DNA of 64,000 nucleotides. Source: Sphaerulina vaccinii (lineage: Eukaryota; Ascomycota; Dothideomycetes; Mycosphaerellales; Mycosphaerellaceae). Position 1 is the first letter of the stretch. Each line of letters opens with the position of its first letter. Shown here piece by piece: positions 31,258 to 42,725 of the stretch. The position numbers and the translations under genes are program-made. The DNA is taken from positions 759,001-823,000 of the forward strand of contig JAKUDP010000025.1 in assembly GCA_022570795.1 (NCBI GenBank), given 5' to 3'. Below the pieces are notes generated by a model. The model did no database searches, was not told the origin of the DNA, and worked only from the letters and a program-made list of their open reading frames with translations.

Positions 31258-31723
31258 GATCCATATTCTTTTGGCTCTCCTGTTTCTTCCTTTGAGGTCG
31301 TCAATAGCATAACTGATCTTTTCAGTACACCAACGCAACTCTTGCCTTGATAGAATGATTGCCAGTTGGCCGCAAAAGACCAATGATTATTGCTCATATA
31401 TTAAGCTTCGAAGCTGCTTTCGCTGTGTCCACACTCTTCATTCCTCAACGCTCACTCTCATGCGGATCCAACGCCATACAAAGTACATTTCCGAAAAGAG
31501 AGTCCACGCTCGCTTTCATGTCGCTTGCCTGCCCTAACAATCATACAGCCATTAACGACACCTCCGATGTATCCCAATCGTAGATCATTAACTGCTTCGT
31601 GCACCGTTTTCCTTTTCGTGCTTTCGAACAAACCACTCCACACGTCCCTACGTCGTCTTTTGTTTCGCTTTCACTCACACAGCGAAGACTATCAAGAGTT
31701 TCTCGTAACTGACAAAAGGCATC
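31258..31723. other. Intergenic, no gene seen
   Basis: 3' flank of the RlmA-like gene. Only short motif-free frames were seen. Confidence 0.45.
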
Positions 31724-33670
31724 CTAAGTCTTCTTCCTCTTCGCCTCACTCTCCTCCTCTTCTCCTCCCTCACTAGCCCTCTTCCGATCATCCTCGGTCC
31801 GCCAGCTCGGCCCATTCCCAGCAACCGGCGTCTGGAACGTGAAAGGCGAAGGTAACATATTATTTCCCCAGTCCGCAGGATAGAAAGCAGAAGGTGAAGG
31901 TAGCAGTTCATTGTTCATGAACCTACTGGGCAAAGCAGATATGGGTGTCTCAATGTGATTGGCCTCACGATTGGCGGCGTGAGGATTCGTACTCATAGGC
32001 GGAGCAGGTCTGGCAAACGGATTGGGTGGACCTTGTGCGCCTGCCGAAAGCAGTGCACCAGCGCTAGGAGAGGGAGGCGGCAACACAACCCCGTGAGGTG
32101 GCACTTGTTGTTGCTGCGGTGGGCCCCCGTTTCCAGTATTGGCTGTTTGCACCTCACTCGTGTCCAGATCCTGTGCCGATTCTGCAGTGCCGCCTTCGTC
32201 TCCAGACTGTTCGCTCGGAATCTGTACCTTTAGTCGAGGTCTCTTAGCCTCATTTTGCACGGAACCCGTACGAGGCGGACCAACAATGGTGGGAGTACTG
32301 GGTGTTCTTTGTGGGGGTTGTGGCGATGACATGGCGGACGATGGTCCAGAAGGAGGCGGTCTTGGCGATAGTCCATTGGCTCGTGCGTGATTCTCTCTAT
32401 GCATTTGAGCGACGTCTATCGATTGTGATCGCGGTCCGCCACCTTCGATTTTGACGGAGGGATCAGATCGTGCTTCAGAATTGCTTGGACCTCCCCAGTG
32501 CTGTGCGAGCATTGATCGGCTGTCGTCTATCGGCGTGAAGATGCTATGAGACTTGGCATGTGCTGGTAATGGTTTCGGCTGCGGTATCGGTGGGCTCTGG
32601 AACTGATGTTGGGGAGGCTGAGGTGACGGAGTGGCTCTTTGCTGTTGTTGTAGTCGAGGCGAGGGATGTGCTTGTTGTCCAGGCGGCGCTAGGTGTTCAG
32701 AAGAAGGATGTCTCTGCATGTTTGGCTGAGGTGGAGCTTGTGGCGGAAAGTTCGGAGGCATTGAGGTTCGTCGTTGGTCCTGCATGAAGGCTTGCTGCAT
32801 CTGGGGATGTTGCGGAGGATGTGGCGGATATGGGGCAGGATATGAGCCCGGTGGCGGTACTGATCCTGGTGGCGGTCTTCCCTGCATCTGTGCGGCTTGT
32901 GGATTGTAGAATGGCGGATTCGGTTGATAGGCATAACTGGGTGGAGCTCCTGGCGGATGTTGTACAAGGTTCGAACTTGTTCTTCGAATGTGTTGTGCGC
33001 CACCTGGATGCTGAGCATTGCGAGAGTTGGGTCGCGAGACTGTCATGCCAGGGGGTAGCGGAGAAGGACCACGTGTGAATTGTGGCATACCCCCATTATG
33101 CATTGGCGGCGAGGCGTGCGGTGTCCCATGTCTGACATGCTGAAAGCCTGGGTGGTTTGCCATCTGCGGATGCATCATCGAGGGATCTGGAGTCCCTCTG
33201 TGCTCGTCTCCGCCCATGTCGTCTCCACCTTCGCCATCCTCATCGTCATCGTCGCCTCCTCCTGTCTTGTCTGCAAAGTCCTGAGGCCCCTTGTGTTCGT
33301 GTGCGCCGCCATACTGTTATCCCATTAGTCCATTGCTCCTTCCCGGAATGTGAAACGTGCAGGTGCGTACATATTGGAATCGTCCGATGATCTCGTTGAT
33401 GTCCGATGAGGAGTACTCGTACAGCTTCTTGTTATGACCAAATATCACCACTGCGACGTCGACGGAGCAGAGGACGGATAGCTCGTGGGCTTTCTTGAAG
33501 AGACCGCCTTTGCGCTTGAGGAAGGTGACGCTGCGGTTGCGATCATCGCGAACTGTACAGATGTCCAGCGGTTAGCAGCTGCTCAATGGGAGATGTGGCA
33601 TAAACGGGCGCGTTGGAGTGGCAAAGCAATGTCTCTTACTCGGCTTGATCTCGATCTTTCTTCTACCCAT
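31724..33670 (-). CDS. rlmA: MADS-box transcription factor, Rlm1/RlmA (MEF2 type)
   Basis: Exons 33640-33670, 33371-33552 and 31724-33313 give 600 residues. The MADS domain begins MGRRKIEIKPIRDDRNRSVTF across the first intron and continues KRKGGLFKKAHELSVLCSVDVAVVIFG, the MEF2-like form found in Rlm1 and Smp1. The rest is long, Pro/Gln/Ser-rich and disordered, with an acidic DDDDEDGEGGDD segment after the MADS domain and short conserved C-terminal patches (LPSPSAFYPADWG, NMLPSPFTFQTP). In fungi this factor is the end target of the cell-wall-integrity MAP kinase and activates wall synthesis genes. The junction at 33640/33552 turns A plus TT into Ile and is essential for the DNA-binding domain. 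Confidence 0.94.
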
Positions 33671-34545
33671 AGTAGCTAATTAACTCGTAGCGGCTCGCTA
33701 CCGAGCGCGAACGTCGGGTCGTCGTGCGCAATTGTGGTATGGAGATGCTATCAGTGTGCAGTGGGGGCGCTTAGAAACACTGTCGCAATGGCAGCGTCTG
33801 CGAGGATCGTGCCGCTTGTTGGTATTCCAGTCTGTTCCCCACGCGCAGTATATCGCCGCTCTGGGACACGCGCAAGTGACGATGATCGTGTTTTTGAGGT
33901 TGTAGATTAAAATAGAACAAGAGCGAGCTACGTCGCCGAGAGAGGGCGTTCGAGGGATAGTTCTAAGGTCGATCTGACAATCCTGTGCTGGCAAAAACGC
34001 TTGACAGTACTCAGAATTCTGATCCCGCTTTGAAACAACGCCACTCTGGCCGCTATTCCTTTGTCGGCACACCTGAATCGGAGCTGTGGAGGACGCTGTG
34101 CTGCTGGACGCCTAAACAGGCTACACCGCCTCGAGAACGTGGGCATTGGTAGCACAGCTATTCCTTCTGGTTGCAACCTCAAAGCCGAGAGCGTAGGGAA
34201 CATGGAAGTAAGTTGACGGGAATCGGAATCGTCAGCGAGGTCCTACGAATCTGTCAGTGCGGCAGCTTAAGCCTTTTCGCGTGGCCAGGCTTTGACCACC
34301 AGTTAGTTATCCAGTATATCCTGGTCGAGAAATGTGTGACGTCTGTTTGATGTCGCTGGAAAAGATTACTGCTATTGAGCTTGATACCAGACTGATACAG
34401 ATGAGATGAACTACTGGCATGTGCTCGAAAGCTTCCGACCACTCATCTCGAGTGAATATTGAGGCTCATAGCTGCAATCAAATGCTGAGCCTCACTCTTC
34501 TCCGCGAGGTTTCAAATGCTTTGCCACATGGAGACCATCAACGTC
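33671..34545. other. Intergenic, no gene seen
   Basis: About 875 bp holding the rlmA promoter and the 3' flank of the dehydrogenase gene. No coding frame has supporting motifs. Confidence 0.5.
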
Positions 34546-35417
34546 TCATCGACCACCAGCATCGCTCGCAGCCTTCTCATAAGCCTCCCCATAAGTACTA
34601 TACCACTTCTCAACCAACTCCTTACCCATCCCAGCCGAAATCACATCCTCATCCTTCTTCCACCCACTCGTCAAATCATCCATGAACTCCTCAAGCGACA
34701 GCGCAGCAGAATTCTGCTCTTTCTTGTTATCATTCGGATCTTTTCGTTCACGATGCAAATCCGTCGACACTGTAGGCGGTACAATTTCCACTACTCTGAT
34801 CTTGTCACCTCCATCCTTCGAGCTCTTCAACTGCGAACGGAGGTTCATGCTCCAGAAGTGTTGCCAAGCTTTGGTGCCATTGTATACTGGATTAATGACC
34901 GAAGAAGGCAAGTACCCGAGTACGGACGAGACATTCATGATCACAGCACCGGATTTTTGGCTCTTGAAATGTGGCAGAAGTCCGACTGCGAGGTGCATAG
35001 GTCCATTAACATTAATGGCAATCTCCTGATCTGCCTTTTCGAGAAATTCTCCTGAGGACATCTCGTTCACGTCTAGAGGGCGTTGAACACCTGCGTTGTT
35101 GATCAAGCAGTCTAAGTCTGGATGCTCTTTGGTGAGCTTTTTGATGAATGATGGAATGCTGGAGATATCGCCTGTGTCTAGAACATAGTAGGATAGCTTA
35201 TCGTTGTTGATCTCCTTAACAGTGTCCTTGAGCTTGGATTCGGTTCTGCCGGCGATGATGACTTTCTTGTTGATTGAGAGGAAGTATTCTGTGATGGCAC
35301 GGCCGATGCCACCTGCGCCTCCTGTGACCTGGTAGGATCGGTCAGCACATGTCAATATTGGTGTATTGAAGGACTGCTTACCAGAGCACAATTGAAGTCG
35401 AGAATCTTGAACGCCAT
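34546..35417 (-). CDS. Short-chain dehydrogenase/reductase, DltE-like
   Basis: Exons 35382-35417 and 34546-35328 (53-nt intron) give 272 residues. The nucleotide-binding TGGAGGIGRAI sits right after the splice junction; NNAG, the catalytic Ser in MNVSSVLGYLP and YNGTK (YxxxK) complete the classical SDR active site. INVNGPMHLAVGLLPHF is the conserved dimer helix. The nearest remembered class is the fungal DltE-type oxidoreductases, NAD(P)-dependent enzymes of unknown substrate. No targeting signal is visible. The 12-residue first exon (MAFKILDFNCAL) is needed for the first beta strand. Confidence 0.92.
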
Positions 35418-35779
35418 GTTGCTGCCAGGTACACCTTGAAAGATTTGTTGGTGGTATCAGATTCGTGTTCGTGATCTGTGCTCGTGAGAAGGATAAGTAA
35501 TGGAGAAGACGGAGAGATAATGGTAAATGATGCGAATGTGACTTTGAGTGACGAAATGAGGCTCGCTGGCGTGTAGCCGACAAGATCCACACTAGCGCCA
35601 CAGTCATGTTTAGAGACCAGGTCTTCACACTCTCGTGGTATGCAGTCAAGGGTTGGATGATCTTTTCGATACCTGATCTATGGCACCGTCCTCGATCTGA
35701 AAAGACAACAGCCTGGTGCTCACCCAAGAGCGAGGATGGCTGTGATATCATGAATGTCCGACGATTGGCTTATCTAGCA
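35418..35779. other. Intergenic, no gene seen
   Basis: 5' flank of the dehydrogenase and 3' flank of the coiled-coil gene. Nothing recognised. Confidence 0.5.
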
Positions 35780-37420
35780 TTACAAGTCATCCTCGTAGTC
35801 GTCCTCGTCGTACTTGTGGCCAGTGTGGGAGAAACCGTAGGTTGTTCCTGCCCTCGTCTGCATCTGGTCGGGCATGTCTTGCAAATCGTCTGAACGCGAT
35901 TCCTTGCGCTTAGCGGAGCTGGGTCGTGACGCCTTGTACAGACTAGATGAGCTGGATGCGCTGGCAGTCTTCAGCATATCCGCAACACTTGGCGATTGAG
36001 TCCGGTCTTGAGGCCCACTGACAGTAAACAACAAAATTAGCACATGTCTCTCAAAACGTAGGTTGTCTTAGCAATGTGTCTCTCTGAGCTTGTTGTTCTT
36101 GGTAGACTTGAGCTCAGCGAGACGCTTTCAGAATGCCTCTGGTGAATGCCTTCAGCCTGCTCCACTTACCTAGAGTAGTCCTCAGAGTGATAGGTGCCAG
36201 TAACCTCGAGCGAAGATTGCCGACCGCTGTTGTAGTGACGCAGAATCTCATCATCGTGAATGCTGAGAGTGTCATCAGAAACTTTGCTGCTGACAGTCTC
36301 GGTGGATCCTGTTGATATGCCAGCGCACTGTCGCCGGATCTCCTCATCGACATCTTTGACGGCGCCCGCGTTGGTAGGCAGCGCCGCAGCACGCTTGCCC
36401 AACGAGAGTATCTCCTCCCGAACAGCCTTGATGACCGCTCGGCGCATGCAGAGTTCGGTCATCTCAGAATTGGTCAGGCGATGCTTTCCCATGATTCGCT
36501 CAAGCTCTGACTGGCCGAATCTGCCATCTCGCGGTCTGTTGTTGTCGCACACTTCCGCATGCTTCGCCCGATAACGCCGAGCGAAGCCGTCCAGTCCCTT
36601 CATGTAGTGCTGTGCACGTCCACTGCCAGCGTTCACAGTATTCTGTCCGCACTCTCCGCACCAAATTTCATGCCACGCCGGTCCGCTTTCAGTCTGCACC
36701 AACTGTACGCATCCAAATGCTTCGCCCAGTTGTTTGGTCGTGATTGGCTTATCGTGCTCGTCGTTGGGCACAAGGCCAGGTCGCATTTGAGAAGTCGATG
36801 TGGTCGCCTCAGAAGACTTGTGGTGCCCAGAAGAAGTAGGCCGGGTGGCCTTTGGGTCTCTAGAGGTCGCTGCGGGCGTGGTTACCGCATTCAACGTGAG
36901 AATTGCCTGTCAAGTCAGTGTCGTCCAACGTTTCGACCTGAGCTCGCTCACATTGTTGACCTCTGCCAACTCTGCTCTGGCCTCGAGGAGTTTCAGTTCT
37001 GTGCTCGAGACTGCGGCCTTCAGCTTGCTGAGTTGTCCTTCGAGCTCTGTCTTCGTGCTTGTGAGCTCACGCTGGCGAGTCCTGAGTTCGGATCGTGAGC
37101 CTTCCATGACGCTTTCAATGATAGCTCTGGGTAAGACACAAGGAAAGAAAGCCTATGTCTGTCAACAGAAATGTCTCAGAGCTCACCATCCAAGATGTGT
37201 GCCTGTGCCTGTTTGTGGGCAAACGAGATATCGGAAGCCTGCAGAGGAGCTGCATTGCGACAAAGCCTGTCAACATTGTCGACTCTTGCTACCGGCTCAC
37301 GAGAAACGTGCTTGTAGGCGCATAATCACAGTGATATGCGTCGTATAGGTACAACAGCTCGCGATTGACCAATGCCTGCGTATGCTTGCTGAAAGAACGA
37401 TGAAAGGACGATGGGTCCAT
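35780..37420 (-). CDS. Coiled-coil protein with Cys/His cluster, unknown
   Basis: Exons 37301-37420, 37187-37238, 36952-37124, 36170-36906 and 35780-36017 give 439 residues; each junction keeps the frame. A short N-terminus (MDPSSFHRSFSKH) leads to a coiled coil of about 75 residues (RTRQRELTSTKTELEGQL, LKAAVSSTELKLLEARAEL). A Ser/Thr/Pro linker follows, then a possible zinc site: CGEC, then H and C spaced as HYMKGLDGFARRYRAKH and EVC. The C-terminal third is disordered and ends in an acidic YDEDDYEDDL. The second acceptor (CCCAGAG) was chosen by frame. No family recognised. It could be a spindle, septum or chromatin scaffold, but that is a guess from architecture only. Confidence 0.62.
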
Positions 37421-37660
37421 TAGATGCTGGCCGTCGCGAGCGTCGGGCGCTCGCAGGACGCGCAAGGATCGCGCGTTCCAACCAGTAAACAAATTTACGC
37501 GTCGCGAAGACGCGCCTGCCATCGAGGTGATGGAGGCTGGTTGATGTTGAAGTCGACAGGGAGAAGGCGGAAGTGTGGTTGAAGACAGCAGGCAAGAGCT
37601 TGGCGCCTTCACAATGGATCTAAAGTTACAGCAACAATATCAACATCAGACAACATCAAC

Positions 37661-38730
37661 ATGCCGATATGCATAGAGTGTCGATACCCAGTCAGCAACT
37701 TATACACAACATACAGTAAAGCCGATGACAAAGCGCTCGGCAAAGGAGTACGCTTAACACAATGTCCGCGATGTAAGAAGTTCGCGGATAAATATGTCGA
37801 GCATGACTTCGTGGTGCTTTTTATTGATCTGGTTTTGATCAAGCCGCAAGTATGTACAGTGCTGTGAAACGGATTGATTGATGTCGGTGCTGACAGTATG
37901 ATAGGTGTACAGACATTTGTTATTCAACAGACTTGGGAGGGAAGATGAACGATTTGATGTATGTTGAGACGATGTATTGGTAAGGCGATTGTACTGATGT
38001 ATGGACAGCCATCTATCATCCGACTCGGTATCTTACTACTTCTCTTCGACGTCTACTTGACATGGGCACGAATCGAGAAAGCAACTTCAGATTCACCTTC
38101 TCTGCCACTATCGCCGCCTCCACCATTACCACCATTCCCAAATAACACGGCACAGGCCCTCAATTTGACCATCAACGGCACTGAGCCTCAGAGTCCACTT
38201 GCAGCTCAACCAATTCTGGTGCAGTACATCTTCTTTCTGGTTCTCTGCACACTGGAACAAGCTTCTTTCCATTTACCGATTCGAGCACTGCTGTCTTTGC
38301 GACTGCCACGGCCACTGTCCTCTTTGATTCCATACTACCCGCATCCGGCACTCATCAGCACGGCTTTACTGGTCTCGAGCTTCACGAAGCTGTTCCCGCT
38401 CATGCTCCTGGTGTGGAACTACGACTTACCGAGCAGCGCGAGTGCTGTATCGTGGGCTGTGATCATCAACAACGTAGCGGCGCTGGAGATTCTGCTTGAT
38501 TGTGGCTATGTCAGAGCCGCAGGACTTGCAGCTGTGGGAGCAGTCTGCAGAGCAGGTATTGGCTGGGTATGTATCTTACGAATCTCTTTCTCTTTCATCG
38601 CTGACCAGTTCTACAGGGAATCTTGCGCGCCGTAGGTGTAGGAGGAGGCGTCGCTGCCGCGGGTGTGGTCGAGACTGGAGACCTCATCGAAGTGTGGCGG
38701 ACGCTCATGGAGACCGCGGGTTTGGGATGA
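37661..38730 (+). CDS. ARV1: ARV1-family ER lipid/sterol homeostasis protein
   Basis: Exons 37661-37849, 37905-37958, 38009-38566 and 38617-38730 give 304 residues. The Arv1 homology domain opens MPICIECRYPVSNLYTTYS with a zinc-ribbon of CIEC and CPRC, followed by DKYVEHDFVVLFIDLVLIKPQVYRHLLFNR broken by the first intron. Several membrane helices follow (IIRLGILLLLFDVYLTW, ILVQYIFFLVLCTLEQ, ISTALLVSSFTKLFPLMLLVW). Arv1 lies in the ER and affects sterol traffic, sphingolipid and GPI-anchor synthesis. A Pro/Ser-rich lumenal loop with Asn-X-Thr sites sits between helices one and two. It is convergent with VMA9, 163 bp apart. Confidence 0.93.
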
Positions 38731-38893
38731 TAGTGTAGCGGTGTTCATACACTTGGTATCACAGTACAAACTTCTTGCCCGCTTTACGCGCTCTTTCTGG
38801 TCTGATCCCATTCACTGTACATGCTCTTTCATTCCTGAACGCCCCAATAACGCCTCGCCATGCCAAATCATCCAGTCTGCCATCCTGCTTTGT

Positions 38894-39299
38894 TTAGAAG
38901 CGCTGCGGTGGCTCGACTTCCATTCGTAGATCGCTCCGTTCAGGTACGATGAGAGGATGCCATTGTGCGAGGAATGTGATTGCTGAGGTAAATGTCAGCG
39001 CCAGTTCTTACCATGATCGGGATCTTGTTCTCGGAATTGTCCATACCCCACATGAGCCAACAACTCGCCGTCGAGAGTATTATCGTAGAGCGCCAGACGC
39101 TGTGATGATATATTAGCTGGTAATCCTGTTGCGTCGAGGAATGGGAGATCATACGTTTGGTTCTCGCCTTTGGGACTGAGGAACCAGGCTGCCAGGCCGA
39201 TCACCACGACTACGATGATGCTGATTATGAGGCTCCAACTGATGCGCGCATTAGCTCTGCTGAGAAGGACGCTTGGAAGAGGACTTACCCGTTCGCCAT
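38894..39299 (-). CDS. VMA9: V-type ATPase subunit e
   Basis: Four tiny exons, 39289-39299, 39155-39238, 39047-39099 and 38894-38982, give a 78-residue protein. Family motifs are rebuilt only after splicing: MANGW at the first junction, AAWFLSPKGENQTVW at the second, LMWAITFLAQWHPLI at the third. Two membrane helices flank the KGENQT loop. Subunit e is a small V0-sector component needed for assembly of the vacuolar proton pump. The exon sizes (11, 84, 53 and 89 nt) make this gene easy to miss in automatic annotation. Confidence 0.93.
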
Positions 39300-39416
39300 G
39301 TTGTGTGATGTGTGATGTTTGTGGTTTGTCTACAATTCGAGGTCGATCTGAACGCATGAGGTCGGCGGGACGAGCTTGCCGCTTGGGAACTTCAGGCTTC
39401 GTCACGCTTCACGTCT

Positions 39417-39562
39417 AAACCATGTGCACTCACATATGCAATCACTCTCGATTTGCAAGCGCTTCCCTTGATAGGCTCTCTCTGAATTACAAACGAATTC
39501 TGTGAGCAGGTCGGGGCCCGCTTGCAAAGCCGCAGTGATTGCAAAAGTCCTTGAGAATGGTT
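39417..39562. mobile_element. MITE-like inverted-repeat element, copy A
   Basis: A 146-bp element. Outer ends AACCAT/ATGGTT and inner arms TGCAATCACT...TTGCAAGCG paired with CGCTTGC...AGTGATTGCA form long, slightly interrupted terminal inverted repeats; the perfect inner palindrome spans 39437-39543. It is flanked by TA-rich bases suggestive of a TA target. A second copy, inverted relative to this one, lies at 55179-55325 with the same inner length of 107 bp. No coding capacity. Confidence 0.75.
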
Positions 39563-40154
39563 ACACTTCTTACAACATACATTGTTTCTATCAGCCTCAA
39601 CGGCAGGATAGTCGCTCATTTGATGATACTTGCTCTGCCGCACGTCTGATCTATCGACTCTACGAACGCACATGACCACCTTCCACATTACGAACTCCTA
39701 GCATGACCAGCTATCAAGACATGCAAGACCGGTCAAGCCATTCACTCCAGTATACATCAGCCTGTACAAGCTGGATATGCGCGCATCTCTGACTACGTTT
39801 GTCTCCTTGTGAGCGCCTGTCCAGATCTCTACCGCCACGGCTTGTGCCTCACTCGCGGAATGACTGTATCCATACGGTCCACATGCAGGCGGGAGAAAAT
39901 GCACACATTGTGACTAAGGCCTACATGCGCCTGTTTCTCCTCGTGATGTCAACGAATATCCTATTCTACTCAAAGCGGACTGAGCCATCGCGGGAGCCTG
40001 TAGCAGAGCCATCGTGCTGAGAGCCCTCAGAGAAGGCGCAAGGGATCATCTCCGAGTAGGCCAGCTTCTGAATGCCAACGATTGAGCTGCCGGAACAGCG
40101 CTGCTCTCTTCTGATCTGGACTCTGCATCTTCAAAATCGATGATGATGTGCGCT
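39563..40154. other. Intergenic, no gene seen
   Basis: Between the MITE-like element and the decayed region. Only short motif-free frames. Confidence 0.4.
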
Positions 40155-41435
40155 CTAGGAGTGCGCGAGCTTGATTGGGACGAACTGGACTCTGGTTCGA
40201 TCTCCGGTGCGGTTATGCAGCGTCGCTCGGGCTAGGTTGCTGTTCGTTGGCAAGGTCAGCGAACTCCTGCGAGGACGCAAAACTCGTTCCGAAGGAGGCA
40301 TGTCTGAGCCTGTTGACCTGGTATGCTCAAGCCGAGTGGCTCGTCCAAGCATGGGCGCTTCAGTGTCCCTATCCTCCTCGTCGCTTAGGGAGCCGCCGCT
40401 CATCACTCTCGACTTCCTCTGCTCAACGCGGTCGAGCCTCGAGTTGATGTTTTCTCTTTTTAGCTCGTTCAGCTCATCATCGAACGTCAGCTGTCGATTG
40501 TGGATTCGTGCTGTTAAGAAGCGGCTTCGTGGCGGACGTCCTCCTGGCTCGTTGGTGAAGTCGTATGTCGACGGGGATGGCAGTTCGACATCGAGGTTCT
40601 GGCTCTCTCGCAAAGCTGCAGATGGCTATCGCGCCCACGCGGACGCAACAGCAATTCAGTCCTCCTGTGCCAAGGTCGACAGCGAGTGGTGCTCCATGTA
40701 TGTCCTTGTCGGAGTCCTGCGCCAGCTCCAAGCCTCGAAGCTAATCGCTGATAGCTGAGATTGACTCACTGACACCCTTCTGGACGTCCTGCTCAGAAAG
40801 TTCCTGACGCAAGTCACGCAACAGCAATTGAGTCTTCCTCGACCTTCTTTTGTGGACGAGGAGATTTTGGACCTTCGAGCTTGATCGATATCTTTGGCGG
40901 AGGTGCCCCATCTGTCGTCTCCATCGCGGTCACGGTCTCGGCGATTCTTCTTCTTGGAGCGTGCAGGACGCTCGAAACTTGTGATGTTGTTATTGGCGTG
41001 GTAAGGCGCGTGTGGCCAGCCGCTCGCCATCATGATCCTCAGCAACAGGAGTCACCTGCGGGTTTTCTATCTTCACCCGTACCTTCCAGAGAGGTTAACG
41101 TCCAAACGCGAGATGACAGGATGTGTTAGACTTACCTTGCCGCTTCGGCCCTATGTGGCTGGAGTGGGCATCGAGGGCTTGAGTGCACTTTCGGTGGCCT
41201 CACTCTTCGTGGACGGTTTTCTTGCGTGCTTGGCTGGTAGTGGATGTGCTGCTGCTGGTGCCTCCGCAAGAGCGTCGAGGTCCAGCTCGTCCCAGAGACC
41301 TCCTGCGCCAGTGTCAAGCTCTCGCAGAAGCTTGCTCTTCTTTGGCGCGACTTCCTCGTCAACCATACCCAGCTTCTTGCCGTCGAATTCCGAGTCGTCC
41401 AAGAGACGTTGTTGTCGTTAAGTCTTCTTCATGAT
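40155..41435 (-). pseudogene. Decayed multi-exon gene, unknown family
   Basis: The minus strand carries stretches with strongly protein-like composition in changing frames: DDSEFDGKKLGMVDEE and LLRELDTGAGGLWDELDLD (41402-41151, ending TAG), APPPKISIKLEGPKSPRP (about 40920), ELSEQDVQKGVSESISAI (about 40770) and a final 152-codon block with DDELNELKRENINSRLDRVE ending at 40155. A well-formed intron (GTAAGTCTAACAC to CCCGCAG) lies near 41045-41128. I could not build one continuous frame; at least two in-frame stops and two frameshifts interrupt it. Either a pseudogene or several exons with junctions I have missed. The identity is unknown. Confidence 0.4.
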
Positions 41436-42076
41436 TGATGGATGGAGGTGTCGTTGTTCCGGTTGCGAAGTGAAGAGAGAGGAAGGGTCGAGTGAAGAGC
41501 AGAGAAGAGTCGAGCTTCGAGCTTCGAGCACCCCAATCCTGAGGCGCGTCAAGGGTCGCTGCTCGAGGACAACAACTCCTCCCAACTCGACACTGTTTCA
41601 GAGGAGCTTCTCCGACGACATACCTTCTGCCACCGTGCAAGGAACGCATCCTTGAGTCACTTACCACAACCTCAGGCCAAAGGCCATCAAGGGTCTTGCT
41701 AGCAAGCACGAGATCAAGATGTTGGCCGAAAATGAGGGCAATGAGCCCAAGCAAAGAGTGTAGGTTGTTTGTTGTTGTGCCAAGTATCGCTCGTTTCGTG
41801 CTAGTGGGCGCAATATTTCAATTCGACTTTCACAAAACTCACTTCCTCTTCCTTTCCTTTTTCCCTTACCAGATCGAGTATCACCACCAGGCGCCGACGC
41901 CTGTGCCAGCAGCTTGGCCGCCATGACCAGAGGGCGAGCTGCTGGGGGCCGGACCACAAGAAGCAAGAAACACCAAGGCCTGGGCTGCTGTTGGTGCCTT
42001 TGGTAAATTGCCGCAAACTCCTCATTCGTAATTTCAGCGCTGACTTTCAGCTGTCAGGCTGGCACCTTCGAGCCAC

Positions 42077-42575
42077 GTGCTCAAGACCCATACTACGCAA
42101 CTGCTGCAGGACAGTCAGCCAGAAGACGCTGCTCCCGTCATCGTGTCCAGTACCGGCAATGGCAAGTCTATTGCTAAGTCGCAGTCGCCAATCGGCACTC
42201 GTCCAGATGGCAAGGGTCGCGAGGTCGCTAGTGTCTCCTCATGGGCGGACGCTACCTCATGACCAACGGTATCAAAGACGGCAAGGACCTCGACGATGGC
42301 ATGGACCGAATCACCACCAAGGTAAGTCACCATCTGACCTCATCGTCGCATTGACTGACTCTTTTCATAGTTCGAGCCAAAGCCAAACATCGTCGCGTCT
42401 GACCACAAGCTGGTACCGGCCAACAACCCCGAGAGTCCTGCCACGGCGTAAGGACAGCGCCAGCCCAGAAGTCACCATGTCCGGTCTTGCTGAGCTCAGT
42501 TCAGCCAAGAAGGACAAGAGCGAGGAGCGTTTTAACAAGGATGAATTCTCACAGGTAGTCACAGGCAGTGGCTAG
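42077..42575 (+). pseudogene. Possible decayed gene fragment, unknown
   Basis: Protein-like text runs through three frames: SQPEDAAPVIVSSTGNGK (from 42118), then GGRYLMTNGIKDGKDLDDG (from 42243), a canonical intron (GTAAGT at 42320 to TTTTCATAG), FEPKPNIVASDHKLVPANN, and after another shift near 42447 VTMSGLAELSSAKKDKSEE. An intact intron amid broken frames suggests a once-functional gene with two single-base indels. No family recognised. Confidence 0.35.
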
Positions 42576-42725
42576 GGTGGAAGCGAACGCACACCTCATT
42601 CTCCACGTGGTAATGTCACACTGTGGTGTCAAGGGCGGCGAAAAGTCAGTGTGCAAGATATGAGAGCTTCCTGAGACAATCCAAACACTTCAACACGATG
42701 GCGGGTATCTTCCAAGTAAATATAA

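Noticed and set aside
40171..40758. 195-codon plus-strand open frame
   Set aside because: Antisense to protein-like minus-strand text; its Ser/Arg-rich composition is what a shadow frame gives.
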